DNA from: Pezicula radicicola
Taxonomy: Eukaryota; Ascomycota; Leotiomycetes; Helotiales; Dermateaceae
Assembly: GCA_003008705.1 (NCBI GenBank)
Contig: PDUO01000071.1
Span: forward strand, 1-64,000
Direction: 5' to 3'
Length of the DNA: 64,000 bases
Positions 21,930-32,265 of this stretch are shown piece by piece. Position numbers and translations under genes: made by a program. Numbering within the stretch: position 1 is the stretch's first letter; every line of letters starts with the position of its first letter. The notes beneath the pieces were generated by a model. It did not search any database, had not been told where the DNA came from, and was given only the letters and a program-made list of their open reading frames with translations.

Positions 21930-23631
21930 TACAATCGCAGAAGTACAGTAAACCTCTGGGTGTTTGATCGATCCGGCATGGGCAGCCGCGAGTCTTTTGA
22001 CATTGTACAAGCGCTAGCCGCTTCCTGGCCATCTTGGTTAGCTATATGTGGATGAGTGACTCGGAGTTTAGGATACGCACGTTGATCAAAGAGGATGGTC
22101 TTAGGAAATACATTGTCGAGGTAGTGATAAGGCTGATAGACAGACTATACTTGGAAGATCTGCCAATCTTGAAACGAAAAATCAAGAACATGGCCGGCAA
22201 CGGATTTGGCTGCTATCAAGCAAAGAAATCGGTCTCGGAGCGGTGGGAATATGTGGTCAAGATAAGGTGGGCAGCGAGGACTACGCTCTGAGTCTAAGAT
22301 GCTACATCTGGTCAAGCAAAGACGGGATTCGGGAGTTTAACTCTTCAACCATCAAGACATTGTCAGCACCAAGCACTTACACCATGGCCTGCTTTTTGGT
22401 GCGTGCCGAAAGTTAAAATCAGTCTCTTTAGTATTCTTTACTTCCTTTACTTCCTTCGCCTTTCACTTCCTTTATCCTCCACATATGTTGTACGTAACCA
22501 GAGTCTTCTGGAACCAATACTCCCACTCTCTAGTACTTGTAAGTTATATGCTACTCGTGTGCTCCTCTGCCATTTTTATACACATCTTTTTTTCTTTTTG
22601 AGATTCTCAAAGGTTGCCCTTGCTAATGGTTTGGCGATATCATCTGCTACCATATCTTTAGTTAATACCCAGATGATTTTGACTTCTCTAGATTCAATCT
22701 TCTCTCGAATAAATTAATGCCTGGCCGATACATACTTCGTGAAGAGCATCTTGTTCTTTCCGAAAAAAGTGCGTCAATCGATTTGAGCCATTGCAACCAC
22801 TTTCTTTGGCTGCCTTGCACCACCTGGCTTTTTGGTATCAAAACAACGTGCCATTTCAGGCCAGCAAGTAGCTATAACTGGCCGTGGTGTAGGAGGTCTT
22901 GACTACACAGTACAGACAAGCACGGGCAACTCAAACAATGAACCATTCGAAAGTAAAATCCCCAGTTAGATGGTTGCTTCACCACCCACCAGCCCACCGA
23001 TCACTCAACGGATTCAAGATCGTCCTAAAGCTCCTTAAAGCTTTCGGTGATGCTGTCAAAGGTCATCGCTCTCTCTACCAACACAGAAGGATACTCCACT
23101 AGAATATTTGCCCCGATAACATTATCCTTGCATCAAGTGGCTCTTAAGAGGAACCTCCAGGACCAAGAAGAGTCTTGATCGATCTTGATAACGCCAGAAC
23201 CTCATCAGTTGGCTGGAGAAACAATTTGAAGGCATCGGAACCCAAACTTTCAAATCTATTGGCGTACTTCAGACAAATCTCCCTGACAACCCGCAAACCT
23301 ACCACCAAGATCTCGAGTCCTACATCTTCCTCTTCCTCGTCATCTACCCCCGACCAGTTCTACTAGGATAGAACCAACTTCAACTGCCACCAACAAGCAT
23401 CTCCGACAGTGGTCGCCTGACGGTCCTACCGACTAAGTAAAGCGGAAGACAAGCGACATGCATGCCACGCAGTTCTCTCACATTACGGAGTTTGAGGGAC
23501 TTGTGGGGTTCGCAGAGAATTTCAGGAAGGTCTTGTTCTATTTGAGACATGGAAAGCTGTGGAGAGAGACGGACATGACGGCTGAGGGAACAGACGAATT
23601 GCATGATAGGATGATCAAGATGCGCAAATAA
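21930..23631 (+). pseudogene. FunK1-type fungal protein kinase, broken and split by a transposon remnant
   Basis: First half: VNLWVFDRSG and SFDI (about 21940-22000), then MWMSDSEF, LIKEDGLRKYIVE and SERWEYVVKI (to 22291). This is the order seen in FunK1 kinases. Second half after the insertion: KAFGDAVKGHRSLYQ, then the catalytic loop as H-stop-NICPDNIIL (stop at 23100 in place of the HRD/HRN arginine) and LIDLDNARTS (DFG-equivalent). The C-terminal FRKVLFYLRHGKLW ends at 23629. Several frame changes and stops occur. A copia remnant lies between the halves (22400-22800). FunK1 kinases are a large expanded family in Pezizomycotina and mushrooms with mostly unknown substrates. Confidence 0.7.
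22400..22800 (-). mobile_element. Ty1/copia 3'-end remnant (RNase H tail plus LTR-like sequence)
   Basis: The minus strand reads FGKNKMLFTKYVSARH, a stop, then FIREKIESREVKIIWVLTKD, MVADDIAKPLARATFENLK. This is the typical C-terminal end of copia RNase H (HID-type helix, then STKDQxADxxTKPL). About 40 bases further down the minus strand comes GAGAGTGGGAGTATTGG, a likely LTR start, continuing towards 22400. The rest of the element (gag, protease, integrase, RT) is absent on the right side, so this is a truncated copy. It sits inside the FunK1 kinase relic. Confidence 0.7.
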
Positions 23632-23639
23632 TCAAGACG

Positions 23640-26600
23640 ATTCCGAACAACTCAAATTTGCCTTGCTCAGCGAGCTTACGCGGCCATCTAAGAAAGCACC
23701 GAAGTCTCTCGGTGATACCTGTGAAACTACCAAACCTGACACTTACAATATCACCAAAATCAACGTCTACAAAGCTCCTGGATCACAAAAGTTAATATAC
23801 AAATGGAGGAAAGCTTAGGTATACAAGACTATAAGGATGGAACCGTTCTGAAGAAGGTTCCTGCGCAGCTTTGAGTTGTTAAGAGCTTACGATTTCAGGC
23901 CAAGCTAGTTCCTGTTCGGCTCAAAGATCAAGCTGTTCTTCAACCTACCAAGAGCTCTCCAATTGTGTCCAATACTGCTATACTATTTCAAGGCTCTGCT
24001 CAAACTCAAGTTCAAGTTGTCAAGGCTCTGGCGCAGCTTCAAGCTATCAAGATTTGAGCCCACCTCAAGCCTGAGTTTATTTCATGTCAAATCAAGACTT
24101 AAGTTCCAGCAATTCAAAGCCTCTACACAACCTCGAGTCAAGCTAACTGAACTTCAACTTCGAACCCTCAAGTTCAACCCATATATTCTACGCGTCTGCC
24201 AGTGGCTTGATTTCGAGATCAAGATGTACTCATTACTTCTGCGTTACAAACCTCCGTCTTGCGAAGACAATGTTTTGCTTGTCCTTCCTGCTGAAATTGA
24301 AACAATGGAAGATGGAGAGCCGTCGATAGGCTATACAAAAGACATTGGATTGAAGTGCTCGTGCTCGTGAGCGAGCACTTGTGTGGTATGGGTCTTATCG
24401 ACATCGATCTCCTTGCCCTCCCCATCATCATTGTCACTGCTATCCCGGTCCTCGTCGAACTCAAAGTTGCAATCTCCATCATCCTTCTGTCCATAATTGT
24501 GTATTGGTCTCATTAATCTCCGCGCTCTTAGGTAGTTCTCTGTATGCTCTTAGGGATCGAGCTTCGTCGGCGCTATACGTCGCCTTGATTGATCCAGACC
24601 TTCTTGCGAAGTTTTCCTTGAATATGTGCAGGCTCGGGCTCAGGCTGAGTTTCAGAAGACGTTGTCATAGTTTGGGCAGATCCTGCATAGCAGGGTTGCA
24701 CTGCGTCCTTACCAGAAATCAATGCTCTGTCTTTACTCTCCAACATGGCTATTCATAAGAAGCAAGTTTACCATCTTAAACGGTATCGTTGGCCACACCT
24801 GTACACAACGCCTCTGCCAATCATCCAGTTTTTACCCACTTACCAGCCAATATTGATGCTCTGCTCTCATTCTCCGGCCGACATTGAATACAACGAATAT
24901 CTCAAGCTTCTTCATGGGGGTGTGGGCTTCTTGCGTCGGCTGCATTGTGCGTCGTGGGTTTCTCCATGCGCATCTTTATAGACGTCTTCGTAGATATCTT
25001 CACTTCATGGGTATCTTCATTGGCATCTTCAAGAGATTGCTTCCAGTCATCCCTTCCAGTTACGTGTTAAGTATATCCTCATTTTAGTCAAAGTTGCTTT
25101 TTTTTCTTCCCAACAATTCAGGCCTTGTATTTTGAATCATGTAGCGCTATACGCGCAATGCCGTTGAATCCGGAATGCTTTATTTTATATGGTCTTTAGG
25201 CTTCAATTCGTGCTCGGACCTTGAACATAAAGGGGTACCTCCCTCCCTCTTTTTTTTTTAGAAATCAAACAACTCAAGTTCTCACTATTCCCCCATATAT
25301 CTATTGTGCTCGAGGGTTAATACTTCCTTAACTTCATCATTAGCTTCTTCATGCTTTGTAAGCTTTCTCTTCTTTGGTTTATCATAGCATTATCGTAGGT
25401 CTCCTTTCATTAGCTTCGTCATTGGCGTTCGTTAGCATCAGGTGCTTGCTTCCTCAGCAACTTTGTCTTCTAATCGTCCTGCCCACTCGTCTTCACTGTC
25501 ATCTTCAGGTTGAATACCAGGACTAGTTGGAATATTCTTGCTGTCACGGAGGAAATCGAGCTGCTGTACAGGCTAGTATTCAGAGGTTAAAAGAAGGTAA
25601 TATTACAGGAATTTAGGAGCCAGAGAAGTAGCCAGATCAGCTCTATATACAGGTCCAGAGGCGCCCGGGCACTTTTCATAACACAACCCCTAGCTAGAAC
25701 TAGCTGCTCGAGAACAGGAAAACCCCGAAACCAAAGCCAGAGCCTTGCCCATCCTTTCTCGAAAAGGCAACAAGGAAAAGACCAGGTATATATGTTGCGC
25801 TCCCTAGCAGAACAGCGCAGAAGTGTATACTCCTTGAGCCTCAAGCTCCCTCGCTCCCTTCCCTTGTGCCCGACCGATAGCTGCAGAGCCGCGTTGAATA
25901 GCTGGCCCCCAATTGTGGCTGGCAAGGCCTGGCAAAGCCTTCGAAAAGCCTACGGAGGAGGAGTGCATGAGCGTTGGAGGGTAATGGCAGCAGTTATCGT
26001 ACTGTACCGTACTGTGTAGACGGAATCCCTTGATCCTTTTGACGATTCCGAGTTGCTTTTTGATTTTGAATCGCTTTTGAAACGTGGCCGCTTCGCAGAG
26101 TGGCAGCGACAGCGACAGTAATCCTATTTCGGTGAGTGAAGCGTGAGGTTTTTCCACGACTTGGTCGCCTCACTAACCCCCCTCTACTGTAATAGCAGCC
26201 TCGTCTTTCCTCCTCTGTACGTCACGAATAGGGTTAGACACCGACAAATGAGTGGCTAGCTGGGCATCCTTGACTACTAATAACACGAAAGACGCTGATA
26301 CAGCTGACCACCGGACACTCTAGAAGAAACAAGATTCTATATTGAAAAGGGGAGAATTCGAAAAACCTCGACTCTCAACGGCACCTAGAAAGTTTTATTT
26401 ACCTTGAATTGTTCATCTCCTCTTGAAATTTAGTAAGGAAGATGTGATAGCCATTTACCGTGGCGGTTAGCAAATAACCGATGATGTCGAGAATTGTGCA
26501 CTGCACCATTCGAGAAGTTGACGATTTGTTATATAATCTTTAAGGAAAACATTAACAAATCAATTCCTATAGGAAATCCTCCAGAAGAACTTCTATAGGA

Positions 26601-27110
26601 CAGGAGTCTCACGGTCTTTTTACAACCTCGGTACTTAGCCTCGGCAATTGCAGGGCACAACACTCCACTATCACTGCGACGCTCATGCCACAATTGAGGC
26701 CCGGAATATGATAGGGCAACCAAGAAACAATACGCCCATAAAATGCTTGAGATACCCCATCCCAGACTCCACGCAAGAAACCAAAACCCACAAAATTCCC
26801 ATATATTTCATGTCGCCATGATAATATCATGCGCAATAATTCCCTGATGTAACTTCACCGGTTTTTCCATCTGGCATTTGTAGTGGGGTTGTACCGCGTC
26901 TCAGCCAACAGTTTCCCAAGAGGCTTCGTCCAGACCCATCCTTGGGCCAGGGCAATATGCAAAACAGTTCATCGGATGAGAAAGCTCTTTTCGTCCATGC
27001 CGGCTTTGTTTGGTCTGGTCCAAGATTTCTGTTATCTTTTCTTTTATCTTTTCCCTTTGGTACTTGCCTTCTCTTCCTACTTTTTATACTCAAGAGAAAG
27101 GGCAGTGTGA
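23640..27110. other. Intergenic stretch with degenerate repeats and weak coding traces
   Basis: From 23850 to 24190 the plus strand is full of imperfect CAAGCT/TCAAG words, a low-complexity repeat. A minus-strand acidic frame at 24331-24513 (DEDRDSSDNDDGEG) and another at about 25395-25573 (QLDFLRDSKN, PEDDSEDEWAGRLED) look protein-like but are short and unassigned. The segment 25590-25800 has a TATATATG box and could be LTR-derived, which I cannot confirm. From 26170 to 27110 I see no supported gene; the final 130 bases are the ALDH promoter, pyrimidine-rich. Confidence 0.35.
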
Positions 27111-27136
27111 GTACTGCTTGAAAGCACATTCAAATC

Positions 27137-28735
27137 ATGTCTGCCACCAGCGAACGTATTTCCTTCACTGATTTCCACAATATCATCAACGGCAAACTCT
27201 GTAGTTCCACGATTACATCCAATGGTGTCAACCCGGCCACCAACGAAAAGCTCTGGAATGTACCGATAGCAACTAAAGATGATCTTGACACGGCGGTGAA
27301 GGCGGCAAGAGCAGCATTCCCTTCATGGGCGAAGACTCCGATAGAAGAGAGGAAAAAATTGGTTACCCAGTGGGCAGAGGTATACAGGAGTTACGAGTCG
27401 GAGTTTACGGAACTCTTATTGCAGGAATGCGGAAAGCCTAGGGTTTTTGCTAATGTAGAGGTTAATGCCGCAAGTGATTGGATTCTACATCACAGTAATA
27501 ATGTCCCTATTCGAAGTCAGAAGGAATACTAATAGCAAATAGCAACTCTTGAGCTACCCACCGAGACCTTAGTATTAGAAAAAGAAACCATCAAAACGAA
27601 ATACGTTCCTCTAGGAGTCGTTGGTGCAATCTGCCCCTGGAATTTTCCTCTTGTTCTCTCCTGTGGAAAGATCGCTCCGGCCCTGATTACTGGAAACTGT
27701 ATCATCGTCAAACCCTCACCATTTGCACCATACACAACTCTAAAGCTGTGCGAAACTGCACGCAAGATCTTCCCACCAGGAGTCTTTCAAGTGCTAGGCG
27801 GAGATGATGAACTAGGTCCTTGGGTACTATCTTTCGGCTTCTAGCCTTCTTTGTTTCGAAACTAACTCAGTCAGATGACCTCGCACCCAGACATTCAGAA
27901 AATCACCTTTACTGGTTCAATTGCTGTAGGGAAACGTATTATGGCCGACTGTGCAAAGACTCTCAAGCGCGTAACACTCGAATTAGGAGGAAATGATGCT
28001 TCTATCGTTTGCGCAGATGTAGATATTGCAACAACAGCACCAGCACTCGTTATGGGCGCTATGTATAACAGCGGCCAGATGTGTGTAGCAACAAAACGCA
28101 TCTATATCCATGCCTCTATTTACGAACCCATGCTCCAAGCCATGGCACAAGTGGCGAAAAGTTTGAAGGTTGGAAAATGTGATGAGGCCGGAGTGATGAT
28201 CGGGCCTGTGCAGAACAAAATGCAATACGAGAGAATGGTACAATTCCTTGAGGATGGAAGGAAGGAAGGCTGGAAATATGCTGCCGGTGGCGAGATGGAG
28301 AAGGGTCTGAATGGCTTTTTCCTCCAGCCAACGATTGTTGATAACCCTCCTTCCGACTCGAGGATTGTCTATGAAGAGCAGTTTGTAAGAAGTCTCTACG
28401 CACGCCGTTCCTTGAATTCCTAACTGATTCATTTGCAGGGCCCTATTGTCCCGACACAACCATGGACAGACGAGGACGAAGTTATTGCCCGTGCTAACAA
28501 CACTAACACTGGTCTTGGAGCTTGCGTTTGGTCGAAAGACGTCGACCACGCAACACAAATCGCAGAGAGACTTGAGGCCGGTAGTGTGTGGATTAATGCT
28601 TTTGAGATGCCGACGCCACAGGGTACTCTTGGAGGATTCAAGGAGAGTGCTATTGGAACTGAGTGGGGAAGCGGTGCCTTGCTACCATTTTGTAATGTGC
28701 AGGCCTTGCACATTTACACGAAGCCTTGTATGTAG
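27137..28735 (+). CDS. Aldehyde dehydrogenase, intact, 4 exons, 481 aa
   Basis: Exons 27137-27494, 27543-27823, 27875-28384 and 28439-28735; introns of 48, 51 and 54 nt with GT-AG ends and CTAAT/CTAAC/CTGAT branch sequences. The apparent double stop at 27530-27535 lies inside intron 1 (branch TACTAAT, acceptor AAATAG). Splicing gives WILHHTTLELPTE and joins ELGPW to MTSHPDIQK. ALDH landmarks are all present: PWNFPL, KPSPFAPYT, FTGSIAVGK, LELGGND (general base Glu) and NSGQMCVATKR (catalytic Cys). The GGDDELGPW segment resembles the AldA-like branch common in fungi. It should oxidise an aldehyde to the acid with NAD(P)+ in the cytosol. No damage seen; the neighbours on both sides are gene-poor. 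Confidence 0.9.
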
Positions 28736-28739
28736 ATTC

Positions 28740-29075
28740 GACATCTCACAGGAGTAAGTGGTAGATTTGAAATAAATTATACAATTGAATCTGTTGTGAA
28801 CTCAACGACTTTGCTGTAATTGTGTTTTGATCTGTTGTAGCTAAGAGATCGGCCGTGAAAGCTTAGCGTTCTCTAATCACTATAAAAGCATTAAGTATAA
28901 TATAGTCACCGTAGGCCAAGTACTGAATCGGATCGAACTAACTTGTAGATATCTTGTTACTCCTTTAATTTTAGAGTTAGTACCTAAGAATGCTTCTTAA
29001 AGGGAGGTACGACGGAGAAGAAGAGTTATCCCCGGGGGAAAAGTTGCTGGAAAATAGACTTTCTTGACGTAAAAC
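28740..29075. other. 3' flank of the aldehyde dehydrogenase gene
   Basis: Non-coding by inspection. The first part holds the 3' UTR (AAATAAATT near 28771 could serve in 3' end formation). Nothing else recognised before the MITE. Confidence 0.4.
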
Positions 29076-29081
29076 TTGGTA

Positions 29082-29233
29082 CGGAAGGGGGCCTCAAGAA
29101 ATAAGCGTCACCCTCCCTGGCTCGCCTAAAGGCTTTCAGCGTCTCTGAGGTGCGCAATTCTGGCCCTGAAAGTGCGTATCATTTGTCACGCTAGCCAAGG
29201 GTGGTGACGCTTATTTCTTGAGACCCCCTTCCG
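29082..29233. mobile_element. 152-bp MITE with TA target duplication (Tc1/mariner type)
   Basis: The ends are near-perfect inverted repeats of about 42 bp. The left arm starts CGGAAGGGGGCCTCAAGAAA and continues TAAGCGTCACC; the right arm, read on the minus strand, starts CGGAAGGGGGTCTCAAGAAA and continues the same way. Three or four mismatches separate them. TA flanks both ends (29080-29081 and 29234-29235), the hallmark of Tc1/mariner insertion. There is no coding capacity between the arms. A transposase source is not in this window. Near-identity of the arms suggests fairly recent activity and escape from RIP, perhaps because RIP ignores short repeats. Confidence 0.85.
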
Positions 29234-29323
29234 TACAATCTTAGTAGTCTTTTTTTCCTATTTAGGACAAATAGTCGAGGCTATTTCATACAAGTAATTT
29301 TACCTTAGGCAATACTGCCTTAA

Positions 29324-29403
29324 GCTCTGAAATCGAACTATATGGGCACAGTAATTGGAACTAATATAGGCTCTGAAATGGCACTATATAGGCACAGCAA
29401 TGG
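29324..29403 (+). repeat. 46-bp tandem repeat, about 1.7 copies, shared with 9013
   Basis: GCTCTGAAAT begins both units (29324 and 29370) and is followed by CGAACTATATGGGCACAG or GGCACTATATAGGCACAG. The linker TAATTGGAACTAATATAG precedes the second unit. The same linker plus unit start occurs at 9013-9050. It lies 90 bp right of the MITE. Confidence 0.75.
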
Positions 29404-29409
29404 GTTATT

Positions 29410-32260
29410 CTTGAATCTTGTTCTCTAGTGCTTGGTTGTCTGTTTTTGGTGTTTTTCTGTTTTTGTAGAATAAGACTAGGATCAAAAACCCAAAGATCCA
29501 ATGGCACCAGATCCGCGAAGCTGCTACCGATTTAAAACTGTACATGATTGCTATACTTGCCTGCTATAATAGAGTTTTGAACGGTTCCAATGTCACGTCC
29601 CGTAATCTAAAATCCATATCCTGCTTTGACTCAGGCGCTTGTTGTGCATATACATCCAACTCTCATCTTCCTATCACTAGCTAAATTGTGAGGTGAAATG
29701 GCGCTTTTTGTTTCACAGCCATGGAAGCACCTTCACTTCTCTACAGCTCCCTATCTAGCTGGCTCGGAAGCTTCTCTGGGCCAGCAGAATCGCATCAAGC
29801 CCAAGCGGCAGCAAGGCGCTGCAAATCAACGAGATACACGCCATGAGAATAGTCTTGTAGGTCCCGAGAAGAAGGCGCAGAAGCAGAAGAGCAACTACTA
29901 CGTCCTCTACACCGTACTCTAAAGCGTGTGGGCGTGTGATTCATAAACCTATCGAAGATGTTTAAGGTACAGCAGGCAACTCTTAGTACCGAAGTTCTAG
30001 ATTAAAAGATGCTTAAATCCAAAGTCGGTGTCCGTCGTGGACTTTTGAGGCTAAGTGGCATGTATTAGAGGAATACTAGGGGCCACTGACGAACATCTTG
30101 ATCCTAGTATCATCTGAACTTCGCCTACACCCCTAACTTAGATTTATCATATATGGTTTGCGTGGGCCTAGGCAATGCTTCCTTTAATATCCTGCCTAAA
30201 TGCTCGATTGTAGTAGATGGACTCGTTGTAGGAGACTATGAGGTGGTTAAGACCGCCTGTTATAAATTAGTCAATGCTTTAATAGTTATGTTTTGCCACT
30301 TGAGAAGTCTAAATTTCCACTGTGCATTTCCATCTAGCTCAATGGATATAATAGCTGCACTGAAGTTGTTGTAGCCCGGAAAGGTTATTGAGCAGGTGCG
30401 CGATTTATACCTTGTTGTCGCAAGGTTGTATATAAAAAATAAGTGACACCTAACCTTATGTTTATTTCTGTGGTACTATAGAGTGCAATTGACATTGATT
30501 TATACAGGACGTAATAAGTATACATTTTACTACTATTCTTATTTAGTTATAGTATAGAATTTACGTAGGAAATGTTTCGTTCTTTAAGTGTTTAGTAGTA
30601 TTACTAGCTTTTCAGCCTTTGTTTATTATACTAATCTACTGAGGATTTTAAATACGTTAAGCTAACCTAGCTTTTCTAGGCATTTAATATGAGTCGTACT
30701 AATTTTAAACTAGATGTTTAACCTCTTATTGTTTATAGCTACCTGTAAAGTAAAAGTTTAACCTCTTCTTCCCTTTACCTCTACCCTCCTACACTGAAAT
30801 ATCTAGAGATCAAGAGAGTCAAGCGGCTGCGTTCTATTATAAGTATTCTGTTCAGTATAGACACCATACTATTAAATTTCTAGTGTTCCTCTTGCGCTTA
30901 TCTTTGCGCCGAAAGAGAGAAGTTTAGTACATATGCGATCCTGACCACCAGCTTGTGATTCTCCCCTCTTCTTAGAACCCAAAGATGTACGTATACCTAA
31001 AAGACTCAAATCCTCAAGTTTGCGGCTAACTAATAGGATTTAGATTCCTCGCACTAGGCGTCAAGTCTACAAATGGCTCTTCGATACGTGACTCTAACTA
31101 AAAAAAAGAAAAAAAGAGTTAAAGCGAAAAAAAGATTGCTTTTCGTGTAAGCTCGAATGTAGTTAGACACGCGGAGCTCTTCGATAAAGTTGCTTTTCTA
31201 GTATGTATCGGCACTTTGCTTTAGCTTGCTGTCTATGGCGTTTTCTCCTAGTATAGTAAGTCTCTGAAGAACAAATTCCTTTTGTTAAGGCTAAGTGTCA
31301 GGTCCTGGTCCTCGATTGAGAAAATGAGACTGAGGGATAAATCGTATTATAGTAGTTTTCTAAGAGATGTTTAATGTTATAATTGCCTTATTTATATCTT
31401 AGAGTTATAGAGGGGTATTTTTCTTATAACGCAAAGTTATAATTAAAGAAATCATAGCAAGCATAAAGAGACTTAGGGCTAGATATTGGAGATCTAACAT
31501 ATCTAAGGCTCTTAATGGTATAGTAGATAGCTAGTTCTCGATCTTTTTTATGGTAAATCAAGGATTAACGGTGGGAGCAGCTATATTCCGATAAGTTAAG
31601 CAACGCATTGGAGTATATTCATTAGCGAGTTTCAGAGGACGAGAGATGATGGAAGGTGTTGAAGCAGATGCGCTCAAAAGGCATAAAGATAATGTTGAAT
31701 TCAGTGAATATATAGGAATAGTCATGTGATCGTCCTACTACTAAAAGTGTCATTGAGAAGGAGAACCCCGGCAGATCCTCGGGCTCGCTAAGACCCTTGA
31801 TGGGCTGTCTGCTCCTCATCGCTAAAAGATCCCACTACTACCTATCTTCCAGGCTGCCTCAACGCTAACAGGGATTTAAACCAGTAAAATTCATAAAATT
31901 TTATCGCTTACTAAACCCAAAATGCTGGTGTTCAGGCAGCAGCAGCACTTGCCCCTGTCACAACACATTCACATTGACCAAACTTAGAGCGCTGCCTGTA
32001 ACGGGGGGGTCTCTCATCGTTAGGCAGACCAGGCAGCATAGTATCGCATATCTAAGTGCACAGAATAAATACGCCATGACAAACCCGCGCATGTCAACAC
32101 GGATCACCAGAAGAGGACTGTTGGCCTTCTTCTCATTCCGCAAAACTCAGACGCGCTGCAATTCGATCGCCTTGATTCTTTCACCGTCGGCCCCTTGAAT
32201 CTGTCAAAGACCACAATCTCGAAGGCACCCAGCAAAACAAGTCGCCTCTCCGCTGTCTAT
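29410..32260. other. Intergenic stretch, no supported gene
   Basis: ORFs such as 29698-29922 and 30153-30374 are short and without motifs. From 30440 to 31700 the sequence is AT-rich with a mild loss of CpA/TpG, suggestive of lighter RIP. A 27-bp string at 31771-31797 recurs at 36734-36760. Nothing else is recognised. Confidence 0.4.
31771..31797 (+). repeat. Short dispersed repeat, partner of 36734-36760
   Basis: GCAGATCCTCGGGCTCGC followed by TAAGACCCT matches GCAGATCCTCGGGCCCGC followed by CATGACCCT at 36734. This is probably a fragment of the same unidentified element in two places. Confidence 0.5.
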
Positions 32261-32265
32261 CGGCC

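Noticed and set aside
22403..22717. 104-codon plus-strand ORF with hydrophobic runs
   Set aside because: It is the antisense of the copia RNase H tail and LTR-like sequence; the minus strand carries the meaningful frame.
24219..24513. Overlapping minus-strand ORFs with Met/Arg-rich and acidic text
   Set aside because: Too short and unassignable; could be chance reading of a low-complexity region.
26843..27121. Open plus-strand frame of about 92 codons with a hydrophobic C-terminus before the ALDH start
   Set aside because: No start codon, no family motif, and the sequence is pyrimidine-rich promoter DNA, which naturally reads as Phe/Leu/Ser.
27530..27535. Double stop TAA-TAG suggesting an ALDH pseudogene
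   Set aside because: It falls within a phase-preserving 48-nt intron with proper donor, branch site and acceptor.
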